A stretch of DNA of 38,497 nucleotides from Myxococcales bacterium (GTDB lineage Bacteria > Myxococcota > Polyangia > Polyangiales > Polyangiaceae), in contig PLXW01000076.1 of the NCBI GenBank assembly GCA_003151595.1, positions 1 through 38,497 on the forward strand. Reading direction: 5' to 3'. Below the pieces are notes generated by a model that was not told where the DNA came from, did no database searches, and was given only the letters and a program-made list of their open reading frames with translations. A program made the position numbers and the translations under genes. Below are positions 7,086 to 14,262 of this stretch, piece by piece. Every line of letters starts with the position of its first letter. Positions within the stretch are counted from its first letter, which is position 1.

Positions 7086-8765
7086 ATGGCTACTCGATAC
7101 TTCCTCGACATCCATCATCCGGGGCTGTGCTTGTCGAAGCGTGTGATCGGTCCCAGCGAAGACACGGTTCACTGGAAGGCGCAGAACCAGCTCGCGGTGT
7201 GGGAACAGCGCTGGTCGAGGATGCAGGACGCGGAGCAGAAGCGAGCGACGCGCGAACGCTCCCGCGAATCGAAAGCCGCTGAGCGTGCCTACAAGGAGTC
7301 GCGAAAACAGGAGGCGCTGGACACGACGGCGGCGGCGGAACACGAGCTCGAAAGCCTCGAGCGGATCCTGACGGGAGCACTCGGAAAGAGTGCGAAGGTC
7401 GACTTCAAGGAACTGTCGGCTCGCGACCCCGCGCCGCCACCCCCGATCCTCCTTGCGGTCCCGCCGGCACCGAGCCCGACGTGCAGAGACTACGTCGCAC
7501 CGCCCGTGACGTTCTTCACGTCGGTGATGGAGCTCGTCAGCAGCAAAGCGAAAGCGGAACGTCTTGCACGTCAGGCCGCCGAGGCCCTTGCCCTCCGCGC
7601 GGAAGACGATCACCGCAACGCGGGCGCTCACGCTGACTGGCAGCGGCGAGTGCTGGACATCGAGAAAGAGAACGCGCGCAGGAAAGTGGCCTTCGATGCT
7701 GCGGGAAAGCAGTGGCAACAGCGGAGGAACGAGCTGGAGCAGCGAAGGGCCGCTTATCTCGCCGGAGACGCCGGTGCGGTCGAGCACTACTGCGATATGG
7801 TTCTGTCGAAGTCTGTCTACGCCGACTATTTCCCGAAGACGTTCGACGCGCAGTACGCAGCCGCGGAGCGCCTCCTCGCCATCGAGTACGTTCTGCCCGA
7901 ACCGGACGACCTTCCCCGGACAAAGGCAGTCAAGTACGTGGCCTCGAACGACGACATGGTCGAGTCCGAGATCTCGGAGGCAGCGGCGAAGAAACTCTAT
8001 GACTCGGTCGTGTACCAGGTGATTCTGCGCACCGTTCACGAGCTCTTTGATGCCGATGTCGCGAACGTGCTCGATGCGGTCGCCATGAATGCGATCGTCG
8101 AGACGATCGATCGGGCGACAGGGAAGCCGGTGCGCCCATGCATCGCCTCTATCCACGTCACCAAGTCCGAGTTTCAGACGTTCCAGTTGAAGTCGCTCGA
8201 GCCAAAGGCCTGCTTCCGAAGACTCAAGGGAGTCGGCAGCTCCGAGCTCGTCGCGCTCGTACCGGTTGCTCCGATCGTTCAGCTCTCTCGTGACGACGCT
8301 CGCTTCATCGACGGTCGCGAAGTTCTTTCCGGTGTTGGCGCGGGCACGAACCTCGCCGCAATGGACTGGCAGGAATTCGAACACCTCGTCCGCCAGCTTC
8401 TCGAATCCGAGTTCGCTACGGGTGCCGCCGAGGTTCGGGTAACGCAGGCAAGCCGCGACGGGGGCGTTGACGCAGTCGTGTTTGACCCGGATCCGCTCCA
8501 TGGCGGCAAGTTCGTCGTTCAGGCGAAGCGCTACACCAACACCGTGCCGGTAGCCGCCGTCCGCGAGCTATGGGGCACGATGAATCACGAGCACGCCGCG
8601 AAAGGGATCTTGGTGACGACGGCGAGTTACGGACCAGACTCGTACGAATTCGCGAAGGACAAGCCGATCACGCTCATCGACGGATCGAACTTGCTCTTCC
8701 TTCTGCAGAAGCATGGGACCCGGGCGTTCATCGACATCAAGAAGGCCCGCGCGGCGAGCGCGTAG
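7086..8765 (+). CDS. Mrr-type restriction endonuclease with coiled-coil N-terminus
   Basis: A 559-residue protein. The C-terminal 130 residues (from MDWQEFEHLV at 426) are a PD-(D/E)xK nuclease of the Mrr_cat type: DGGVD with D462, then QAKRY with Q479 and K481, followed by a conserved helix and the LVTT segment. Residues 40-100 and 150-250 are strongly charged, heptad-like helical regions, separated by a Pro-rich linker (APPPPILLAVPPAP). The middle (250-425) is unassigned and could be the sensor. Mrr-type enzymes act as type IV restriction enzymes on modified DNA, so a defence role is likely. The ATG at 7086 follows AAGG closely. It converges with the lipoprotein gene at 8808. Confidence 0.85.
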   Translation: MATRYFLDIHHPGLCLSKRVIGPSEDTVHWKAQNQLAVWEQRWSRMQDAEQKRATRERSRESKAAERAYKESRKQEALDTTAAAEHELESLERILTGALGKSAKVDFKELSARDPAPPPPILLAVPPAPSPTCRDYVAPPVTFFTSVMELVSSKAKAERLARQAAEALALRAEDDHRNAGAHADWQRRVLDIEKENARRKVAFDAAGKQWQQRRNELEQRRAAYLAGDAGAVEHYCDMVLSKSVYADYFPKTFDAQYAAAERLLAIEYVLPEPDDLPRTKAVKYVASNDDMVESEISEAAAKKLYDSVVYQVILRTVHELFDADVANVLDAVAMNAIVETIDRATGKPVRPCIASIHVTKSEFQTFQLKSLEPKACFRRLKGVGSSELVALVPVAPIVQLSRDDARFIDGREVLSGVGAGTNLAAMDWQEFEHLVRQLLESEFATGAAEVRVTQASRDGGVDAVVFDPDPLHGGKFVVQAKRYTNTVPVAAVRELWGTMNHEHAAKGILVTTASYGPDSYEFAKDKPITLIDGSNLLFLLQKHGTRAFIDIKKARAASA

Positions 8766-8807
8766 CTCAGGGGCGCTTCGGTTACGCGCTGCCTCTCGGG
8801 CGCCAGG

Positions 8808-9263
8808 CTACCTGACCCGCTTTTCAATCCGCTCCCGCGCCAACCCAAGCACGCGCTTCATCTCCGCGAAGCTCGTCGCCGGATCGTTGTTGAACCCCAT
8901 CAGCCTGTGCTCGTACTCCCTCCCCCGCTCCTCGATCACGAACCGAACTTCTTGAAGCGCCGCCCGTCGGTGGTCGTAGTGACCAATCACTTCGATCGTG
9001 GCCTTCTGCAGCGCGCAGAACATGCTGAAGGTCGTCGCGCTCCCCGGACACTCCCGCGTGTCGGCACGATTCCAAACAGCTTCGCTCGACAAGATCGCAT
9101 CGGCCCGCTGAAGGATGCGAACGTCCTCCGCAGTCACGGGGAGGTCGTGTCGTTCCTCCTCAGCCGTCGCGTCGTGCGCCTGACCATGGCAGCCGGGCAC
9201 CGTGAGCGCGAGCCCAAGAGCGAGCGCGCTCAGACACGTCTGAAACGTGACCCACGCCCTCAC
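8808..9263 (-). CDS. Small predicted lipoprotein
   Basis: A 151-residue protein with a signal peptide (RAWVTFQTCLSALALGLAL) ending in the lipobox LTVPGC, so it should be lipidated and anchored outside the cytoplasmic membrane. The mature part is charged and mostly helical (ALQKATIEVIGHYDHRRAAL, then EEMKRVLGLARERIEKRVR-like ending) and has one internal cysteine pair (ECPG and MFCAL). I recognise no named domain. The start codon overlaps the stop of the upstream HAD gene by 4 bp (ATGA), indicating translational coupling in one operon. No function is proposed. Confidence 0.75.
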   Translation of the reverse strand: MRAWVTFQTCLSALALGLALTVPGCHGQAHDATAEEERHDLPVTAEDVRILQRADAILSSEAVWNRADTRECPGSATTFSMFCALQKATIEVIGHYDHRRAALQEVRFVIEERGREYEHRLMGFNNDPATSFAEMKRVLGLARERIEKRVR

Positions 9264-10204
9264 AACTCCACATCCTCAGCAATGCGCGCCTCGCGCCAGT
9301 CTGACGCGGAAGGCGTCGCGGCTTGAGGCGCCGCGAATGCAAGTCGCTCGACCACCTCCCCAAACCCCCTCTCCAAGATCAAATCCGGCACCACCTCCCC
9401 CTTCCCGTCTCCTTCTCTCGCCTCCCTCGCCCGCGCCGCCCTCTCCACCATCTCCTCCGTCCAGTGCGTCACGCGCGTCAGCGTCTCCCACCGCTCCTTC
9501 TCATACACAGTCCCGTACTTCGCCCACGCCGCCCAGACCCCCGCCCCCTTCGCCATCGCCATATCGCTCACCAGCGAATCCCCCACGTACAGCGCATCCC
9601 CCGGCGCGACCCCATGGTCCCTGCAGATATCCAGCAGCACCCGCGTATCCGGCTTTCGCTCATGGTGCCCCAGCACGCGCACGCGCTCTCGATGCTCCGG
9701 CGCCGCCGGGTCTCTCCCGCTCGGGTGCCCGTCGCCTGAATCTTCGATGGCGTAGACGCGGTCGATCCACCGAAACAACCCGAGCTTGCCGAGACGAAAC
9801 AGCGCGTTCGCGACCGACGCCTCCGTATGGCCGATCACGACCGCGCCACTCGCGCGAATCGTCTCCAGCGCCGCTTCGACGCCCGGGTACAACCGGAGCG
9901 ACTCCTTGCGCGCGCGGTTGAAGGCGTAGAACGCGTCATCGAGCGCCGCCTTCCGCTCCAGGCGCGTCGCGTTCGGAAACCGGCGCACGACGATGTCCGT
10001 CTCGAGCAGCGCGAACGGATGCTCCGAGTTGTGATGGCGCTGATGCACGCGCTTCACGTCGTCGAGCAGCACCTCCTCACTCACATCGAGGATCGCCGCC
10101 GCGCGCTTCGTCATCGCGTCGAACGAGCGCGCGAAGAAGGTCACCCAGTCGTAGAGGGTGTTGTCGAGATCCGTGATGACGAGACGAACGCGGTCGTGGA
10201 GCAT
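9260..10204 (-). CDS. HAD-superfamily hydrolase
   Basis: A 314-residue haloacid dehalogenase-type phosphatase. Motif I is D12-L-D14-N-T in VITDLDNTLYDW, motif II is GHTEAS, the motif III lysine sits in ERKPD, and motif IV is GDSLVSDMAMA. A large helical cap lies between motifs I and II. These enzymes hydrolyse phosphate esters through an aspartyl-phosphate; the cap size suggests a small soluble substrate, but which one cannot be read. The last 70 residues after the core are a charged extension not needed for the fold. It is the first gene of a two-gene operon with the downstream lipoprotein. Confidence 0.85.
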   Translation of the reverse strand: MLHDRVRLVITDLDNTLYDWVTFFARSFDAMTKRAAAILDVSEEVLLDDVKRVHQRHHNSEHPFALLETDIVVRRFPNATRLERKAALDDAFYAFNRARKESLRLYPGVEAALETIRASGAVVIGHTEASVANALFRLGKLGLFRWIDRVYAIEDSGDGHPSGRDPAAPEHRERVRVLGHHERKPDTRVLLDICRDHGVAPGDALYVGDSLVSDMAMAKGAGVWAAWAKYGTVYEKERWETLTRVTHWTEEMVERAARAREAREGDGKGEVVPDLILERGFGEVVERLAFAAPQAATPSASDWREARIAEDVEL

Positions 10205-10356
10205 TTCGGCGGCGGGCGAGGTAGCACGGGGGGCATGGCGCGAAAATGCGGCAGCTCCTTCCTCGCGAGACCTCTCGAGCGAAGAGCTCGCGCGTTCGCC
10301 CGTCCTTGCGAAAGGCTCGGATCTCGAGCGCTGCTCCGGAATCGGGCGCGGCGCGG

Positions 10357-10385
10357 TTGCCTACTGAACAAAGGTGACCTACATT
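10357..10385 (+). promoter_or_regulatory. Promoter of the Fic module
   Basis: TTGCCT (10357-10362) and TACATT (10380-10385) are separated by exactly 17 bp, a good sigma-70-type arrangement. A Shine-Dalgarno AAGGGG follows at about 10395-10400, 8 bp before the ATG at 10408. Confidence 0.55.
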
Positions 10386-10407
10386 CTCCCGTCGAAGGGG
10401 TGAAGTC

Positions 10408-10596
10408 ATGAGCGAGAGGACCTACGAAGAGCTGCTCGCCGAGGTGACGCGGCTCCAGGACCAGGGCGAGCTCCCGCTTCATCCGACGCGCGATCAGCGG
10501 ATCGATTGGGCGTACGGAAACACGAAGATCGAGAACGCTGACATCACGCGGGAGATGGCTGAGCGCGCCGTGGATTCGAAGTTGTCGTCTCGCTGA
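10408..10596 (+). CDS. Small Fic-associated protein, putative class I antitoxin
   Basis: A 62-residue protein with a strong RBS (AAGGGG). It ends 6 bp before the Fic gene, the usual order of class I Fic antitoxin and toxin. Residues 38-43 read NTKIEN. The antitoxin inhibitory motif is [S/T]xxxE[G/N], whose glutamate blocks ATP gamma-phosphate binding; here E42 and N43 fit but the position four before the glutamate is Asn rather than Ser/Thr. A helix follows (ITREMAERAV). I infer that it inhibits the Fic partner; a simple structural partner role is the alternative. Confidence 0.7.
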   Translation: MSERTYEELLAEVTRLQDQGELPLHPTRDQRIDWAYGNTKIENADITREMAERAVDSKLSSR

Positions 10597-10602
10597 CGCG
10601 GC

Positions 10603-11259
10603 GTGATCGTGTCACAAGCCGATCACGGCCCTCTGCTCTGCGCGCCGGACGAGAAAGCTGCGCTCGAAGCGCGCAACGGCGTCGAGCAGCTCGACTACAT
10701 CACCGAGCTCGTTGAGAACGGTGCGCGCGAGCTTCGCGAATCGCATGTGCTCGGGTTGCAAGACATCGCGATTCGCGACGTGTACCCGTGCGGAGGCAAG
10801 TATCGAACGGCGCTTCAGCACGTCGTGATCGCGAACAGCGCTCACACGCTGCCGGAAGCCGCATTCGTTCCGTCGCTCGTTCGCGACGCGGTCGATTGGA
10901 TCAATCTCGGACGCGGGCAACGTTCCGCGCTCGAGCGGGCGGCGTATGCACTCTGGCGATTCAATTGGATCCACCCCTTCGCGGGCGGAAACGGGCGCAC
11001 TTCGCGAGCCGTCGCGTATCTGATCGTGTGCATGGACGCCGGACGAATGCTGCCGGGTGTGCCGTCGATGCCGTCACTGATTTACGATCATCGCGACGAG
11101 TATCTCGTCGCTTTGCGCGCCGCGGACGCATCGCTTCGCGGCGATGACAGCGAGGATGCTCCGGCGCGCGAGCCCGACACGATCGAGATCACGACGTTCC
11201 TGAAAAGGATGCTGACGCGGCAGCTGGCAAGCGTGATCGATCGGCTGTCCTCCCCTTGA
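10603..11259 (+). CDS. Fic-domain protein with altered catalytic motif
   Basis: A 218-residue Fic protein starting at a GTG just after the small upstream gene. The core motif is HPFAGGNGRTSR (H124-R135), against the usual HxFx[D/E]GNGRxxR. The catalytic His, the GNGR anion hole and the last Arg are intact, but the metal-binding acid is glycine (G128). The beta-flap region preceding it (GKYRTALQHVVI) is present. Classical Fic enzymes transfer AMP from ATP to Ser, Thr or Tyr hydroxyls of target proteins. Loss of the acid could weaken AMPylation or point to another donor or reaction, as Doc uses a diverged motif to phosphorylate. A frameshift is unlikely as the frame is intact. Confidence 0.85.
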   Translation: MIVSQADHGPLLCAPDEKAALEARNGVEQLDYITELVENGARELRESHVLGLQDIAIRDVYPCGGKYRTALQHVVIANSAHTLPEAAFVPSLVRDAVDWINLGRGQRSALERAAYALWRFNWIHPFAGGNGRTSRAVAYLIVCMDAGRMLPGVPSMPSLIYDHRDEYLVALRAADASLRGDDSEDAPAREPDTIEITTFLKRMLTRQLASVIDRLSSP

Positions 11260-11377
11260 ATTGAAGCGGCGCATGACGGCCACTCGCGCGCGTGCTGCCG
11301 TCGTTGCGCGCCATGTCGGCGACCGAGGCTCGGTCTCGCGCTCTGCTCGCCGCCCGCGCTAGAACCCGTTCTCCCGA

Positions 11378-12631
11378 ATGTTGAAGCAACTCCGCGCCCT
11401 CTTCAGCAAGGCACCTACGCCTCCCGCCGATCCGAAGGCGCTCTTCGCGACCGAAGTGGAGACCTTCCTTCGCTCGACGCCCAGCATTACGACCGTCACG
11501 CGCGTTCCCGGGGACTTTGCGTTCGAGGTCGTCGCTTCGTCGGGATCGCACCGGGTCTTTCTCGACAACGTGTTCGCCGAGACGCGCGAGATGTCACCCG
11601 AGCAGCGGCAAGAGAAGATCGCCTTCTTCTTCTCGTCCGTGGTCGGCCCGGACCAGAACGAATCGTGGGACGTAGCTCGTGAGATTCTCGTGCCGGTCCT
11701 TCGCGGCGCGACGTATGGAATCGAGCTGTGGGTGAAGCGGCCGGAGGCGGCGTTCGTGCGTCGCCCCTTCCTGCCGTACGTAGACCTCGCGGTCGCCGTG
11801 GATCGCCCAACCTCGATGAGCTTCGTGAGCCGGGTGACGGTCGAGGGCTGGAAGGTGGAAGAGCGCGAGGTCTTCGAGGCTGCGGCAGCGCGCGCTGCCG
11901 TCCTCGCGAGCGCGAGCGTCGAGCTGTACGACGAGACGTACGGCCCCCTCTGGATCGTCACCTCGAATGACTCGTACGAGTCGTCGCGACTTGCCGTCCC
12001 TGGATGGCTCGCGTCCTTCAGGGGCAAGGTCGAAGGAAACCCGATCGCGATCATCCCCGAACGCGCGACGCTCATGATCGCGGGCGACGCTCGCGCGGAG
12101 ATGATCGAGAGACTCCTGGACAAGGCCGACCGGGAGTTCATGGCATCCAACCGCCGCCTCTCGCCCGCGCTCTACAGCGTGAACGACGAGGGGAGAGTCG
12201 TGCCGTGCGTTCTTCCGGACGATCATCCGCTCGCAGCGAAGGTGAAGATCGCGCACGAGAGACTTGCGCTGTACGAGTACGAGCAGCAGAAGAAGGCGCT
12301 CGAAGAGCTCTACGCAGCGACGGGCTTCGATGTGTATCTGTCGAGCTATTCCGTCTTCAAGGACACACGAGGGGAGCCGCGCTCTCTGTGTTTCTGGCCG
12401 AAGGGGGTTCGCTCCTACCTCCCGCGAACGCAGAGCGTGATGGCCGGTATACCGGGAGCGAACGGCGCCAAGTCGGCGCCCCCTTTCGAGATCCCTTTCG
12501 AAGCGATCGAAGGGCGACTCACTGCGGTGCCTGATCTGCATCCGCCGCGGTTCGAAACGACCGGCGAATTCCCGAACGACGACGAATTGCGTGCGATGGC
12601 CGAAGCGATGGCAACGCCTCGTAAAGCGTAG
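11378..12631 (+). CDS. DUF1444-like protein
   Basis: A 417-residue soluble protein. Several segments resemble DUF1444 (Bacillus YtpQ-type) proteins in order: an N-terminal phosphate-like fold, LVPVLRGATYG (about 108-118), SFVSRVTVEGWKVEEREVFE (about 148-167), YGPLWIVTSNDSYESSRL (about 188-205) and a strand-rich part with IAIIPERATLMIAG (about 223-236). It is longer than the usual 270 residues because of a C-terminal extension (about 280-417) with no recognised fold. The family has no established function. It has its own short upstream region after the Fic gene (118 bp). Its last codons abut the 21-bp repeat tract on the opposite strand. Confidence 0.7.
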   Translation: MLKQLRALFSKAPTPPADPKALFATEVETFLRSTPSITTVTRVPGDFAFEVVASSGSHRVFLDNVFAETREMSPEQRQEKIAFFFSSVVGPDQNESWDVAREILVPVLRGATYGIELWVKRPEAAFVRRPFLPYVDLAVAVDRPTSMSFVSRVTVEGWKVEEREVFEAAAARAAVLASASVELYDETYGPLWIVTSNDSYESSRLAVPGWLASFRGKVEGNPIAIIPERATLMIAGDARAEMIERLLDKADREFMASNRRLSPALYSVNDEGRVVPCVLPDDHPLAAKVKIAHERLALYEYEQQKKALEELYAATGFDVYLSSYSVFKDTRGEPRSLCFWPKGVRSYLPRTQSVMAGIPGANGAKSAPPFEIPFEAIEGRLTAVPDLHPPRFETTGEFPNDDELRAMAEAMATPRKA

Positions 12632-13452
12632 GCCAGCCGCGCCACGGTTCGACGCCCTTTCGCATTCGCCCTCGCACCTCGCGCCGTCTTCCCGCCCTCG
12701 CGCGCCAACCCGCCGCCCCGCTCCGCCAGCGCCCCGCCCCCTCGCGCCACGACGAAGGCGCCGTCAGACCTCACCTCGGCCCACGCCGCCACGCCGATCC
12801 CCGCCCGTGCCACGGCGGCCCCCTCGCGCGCCATCCCGTCGCCCTCGCGCGCCAACCCGATGCCCGCTTCCGCCACGCCGTCGGCACGCCCGGACGACGC
12901 TTTGGCCGCGTGAGCCATGGTGCCGACGCCACTCGCCAACTCCTTCCCCCACTCCGCCATCGTGTTGGCGCAGCTCGCCGACGTGCTGGCAGCGCGCGCC
13001 CTCACCTCGGCATGCGAGGCCACCGGCTTGGCGCAAGCGGCGATCGCGTCGCCCTCGCTGGCCATAGCGTCGGCACCCGCAGCCGTCGCCTCGTCTCCCG
13101 TTGCCATGACGTTGGCGCGCGCCGCCACCACCTTGTCTCCCGTTGCCATGACGTTGGCCCACGCCGCCATCGTCTCGCCACTCGCGGCCACGACGTTGGC
13201 GCACGCCGCCATCGTTTGGTCTCCGCGTGCCGTCACCATGGCGCGAGCCGCCATCACCTTGGCGCGACCGGCCGTCACGTCGGCATGCGCAGCCCTCGCC
13301 TGGTCTGCGTGAGCCAACGCGTCGGCGCGCCCGGCCATCACGTTTCCGGCCGCTGACGCACGCCGTCCCCCCGTCCGAGCGCCATCGCACTCGGCAACCG
13401 TTTCGCCCGCCGCGCCGGACCACGCGTTTTCCCGCACGAAACGCGTGCTCAC
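12415..13452 (-). CDS. Predicted Ala-rich heptad-repeat (coiled-coil) protein
   Basis: A 345-residue frame starting at GTG 13452. Residues 33-277 are about 35 consecutive seven-residue units with small A/G/D at position 4, M/V/L at position 7 and almost invariant Ala at position 1, for example AARANVM and ATGDKVV. This is an a/d/e heptad pattern of a continuous coiled coil with scattered charges. The other strand, read in a similar phase, gives only hydrophobic residues and a stop, so this frame is the better candidate. The C-terminal 70 residues overlap the DUF1444-like gene antisense by 217 bp, which counts against the full length. It faces promoter module 1 divergently. It may instead be a non-coding repeat tract. 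Confidence 0.4.
   Translation of the reverse strand: MSTRFVRENAWSGAAGETVAECDGARTGGRRASAAGNVMAGRADALAHADQARAAHADVTAGRAKVMAARAMVTARGDQTMAACANVVAASGETMAAWANVMATGDKVVAARANVMATGDEATAAGADAMASEGDAIAACAKPVASHAEVRARAASTSASCANTMAEWGKELASGVGTMAHAAKASSGRADGVAEAGIGLAREGDGMAREGAAVARAGIGVAAWAEVRSDGAFVVARGGGALAERGGGLAREGGKTARGARANAKGRRTVARLAYALRGVAIASAIARNSSSFGNSPVVSNRGGCRSGTAVSRPSIASKGISKGGADLAPFAPGIPAITLCVRGR
12622..13356. repeat. Tract of about 35 degenerate 21-bp repeats
   Basis: A 735-bp array with 21-bp period. The plus-strand consensus is roughly GCCATCACGTTGGCGCGCGCC, and neighbouring units differ at several positions. Units alternate in type in part of the tract (GTTGCCATGACGTTGGC versus GCCACCACCTTGTCTCCC). 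One end lies at the stop of the DUF1444-like gene, the other about 120 bp before promoter module 1. The tract fills most of the gap 12632-13546, which otherwise holds only the palindrome at 13422 and the promoter. In-register 21-bp repeats would change length by slippage without shifting a reading frame. Confidence 0.85.
13422..13446. other. Long inverted repeat ACGCGTTTtC / GAAACGCGT
   Basis: ACGCGTTTTC (13422-13431) and GAAACGCGT (13438-13446) pair with a single bulged T across a 6-nt loop. It lies between the heptad repeats and promoter module 1, near the predicted GTG start of the minus-strand frame. It could be an operator or a transcript hairpin. The same GAAACGCGTG word recurs at the matching place upstream of promoter module 2. 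Confidence 0.45.
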
Positions 13453-13475
13453 TCCCCCCGTCGACGCCCCAGCCC

Positions 13476-13539
13476 GGTTTCACAGCCAAAAACCCCAGGC
13501 GCGGTGGTTTCAGGATCTGAAACACGCCCCCCGTATCGT
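13476..13539 (+). promoter_or_regulatory. Promoter module, copy 1
   Basis: Contains GTTTCAG (13507-13513), GAT, CTGAAAC (13517-13523), an inverted repeat shared with the other two copies. A second GTTTC element lies exactly 30 bp upstream at 13477. A -10-like TATCGT (13534-13539) begins 10 bp after the repeat. No good -35 box is seen; the inverted repeat occupies its place. An ATG at 13547 is where the transcript start would be predicted. Confidence 0.7.
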
Positions 13540-13624
13540 TTTGGACATGGAGCCAACGCAGTCGGCCGCGAGCCGAACCATCCACCGAAGCGAAACCGCC
13601 ACCGCCAACCAGGAGTCCTCGAAC

Positions 13625-13960
13625 ATGAACACGTCCACCTCTCCGTCTCTCGTCCACGTCACCGTCACCGCCGTCGTCCCCTCCAACAACCAGGCTCGCC
13701 ACGGGAGCCGTCGCAGCCGCCTCCGCGCTCAGCTGAACGTCGAAACGATCCGTCACGCGAACGCGCGCCGGCGACTCCAGATCGGCGCCGACTCGATGGA
13801 GCTGCTCCGCGAGCTCGAGAGCGCGGAGAGCAACACGACTCGGCACTACCCGTCCGTCGTCGCGCGCGTGGCCCGCGCGATGTCGGACGAGGAAGAACGC
13901 ATCTTCCATATCGGAGAACGCGTCGGGATCCTCCGCGCGAAGCTGGCGGTGTTCCAATGA
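13625..13960 (+). CDS. Small uncharacterised protein A1, first gene of four-part operon
   Basis: A 111-residue protein with an AGGAG Shine-Dalgarno (13609-13613) before the ATG. An in-frame ATG at 13547, at the predicted transcription start, would add 26 residues and could be a leaderless start. The first 24 residues (MNTSTSPSLVHVTVTAVVPS) match the N-terminus of the gene at 19550, and the homology includes the promoter and 5' region. After that the two diverge. The body is Arg-rich and helical (RRSRLRAQL, ARRRLQIG, MSDEEERIFHIGERVGILR). No family is recognised. Its stop overlaps the next gene start (ATGA). I infer control by the shared promoter module. Confidence 0.7.
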   Translation: MNTSTSPSLVHVTVTAVVPSNNQARHGSRRSRLRAQLNVETIRHANARRRLQIGADSMELLRELESAESNTTRHYPSVVARVARAMSDEEERIFHIGERVGILRAKLAVFQ

Positions 13961-14262
13961 GCGCCCTCTGGTCGTGGGGCGACGCGCGGAAGGCAGCACC
14001 CGTGTGGGACTCGCTGCGGCGTCCGTTGGCCGGCGGGCGAAAGAAGCCCGCCGGCATCTCGATGCATCAGTCGCGCAAAGAGCTCTACGGCGCGCAGCAG
14101 CGCGAGTTCACCCTGATGGACAAGCAGCAGCAGGCGGCAATCGAGGGGAGGCGGTTCGGGCCTCGTCTCGAGCGCGAGCTCGAAAAGCTCCGCGAGCGGA
14201 TGGACGAGATCCGACTCGAGATCCTCGCGCTCGAGGATCAGTTTCGAGGAGGTGCGCAATGA
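13957..14262 (+). CDS. Small uncharacterised coiled-coil protein C1
   Basis: A 101-residue protein translationally coupled to the preceding gene by a 4-bp ATGA overlap and to the next by another. A basic N-terminal part with a SWGDARKAAPVWDSLRRP segment is followed by a long charged helix (ERELEKLRERMDEIRLEILA, about residues 75-94) that should form a coiled coil. No enzyme motif, signal or membrane segment is visible. Small size, coupling and charge suggest a subunit of a complex with its operon partners. The family is unknown to me. Confidence 0.7.
   Translation: MSALWSWGDARKAAPVWDSLRRPLAGGRKKPAGISMHQSRKELYGAQQREFTLMDKQQQAAIEGRRFGPRLERELEKLRERMDEIRLEILALEDQFRGGAQ

Noticed and set aside
6990..8501. 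Minus-strand frame opposite the Mrr-type gene
   Set aside because: The plus-strand frame carries the DGGVD and QAKRY nuclease motifs; the mirror has none.
12917..13312. Plus-strand frame across the 21-bp repeats
   Set aside because: Almost only Ala, Thr, Val, Pro and Leu, interrupted by a stop; the minus frame gives charged heptads and is preferred.
12622..13356. CRISPR array
   Set aside because: The 21-bp units are contiguous, with no spacers of constant length between conserved repeats, and no cas genes are present.
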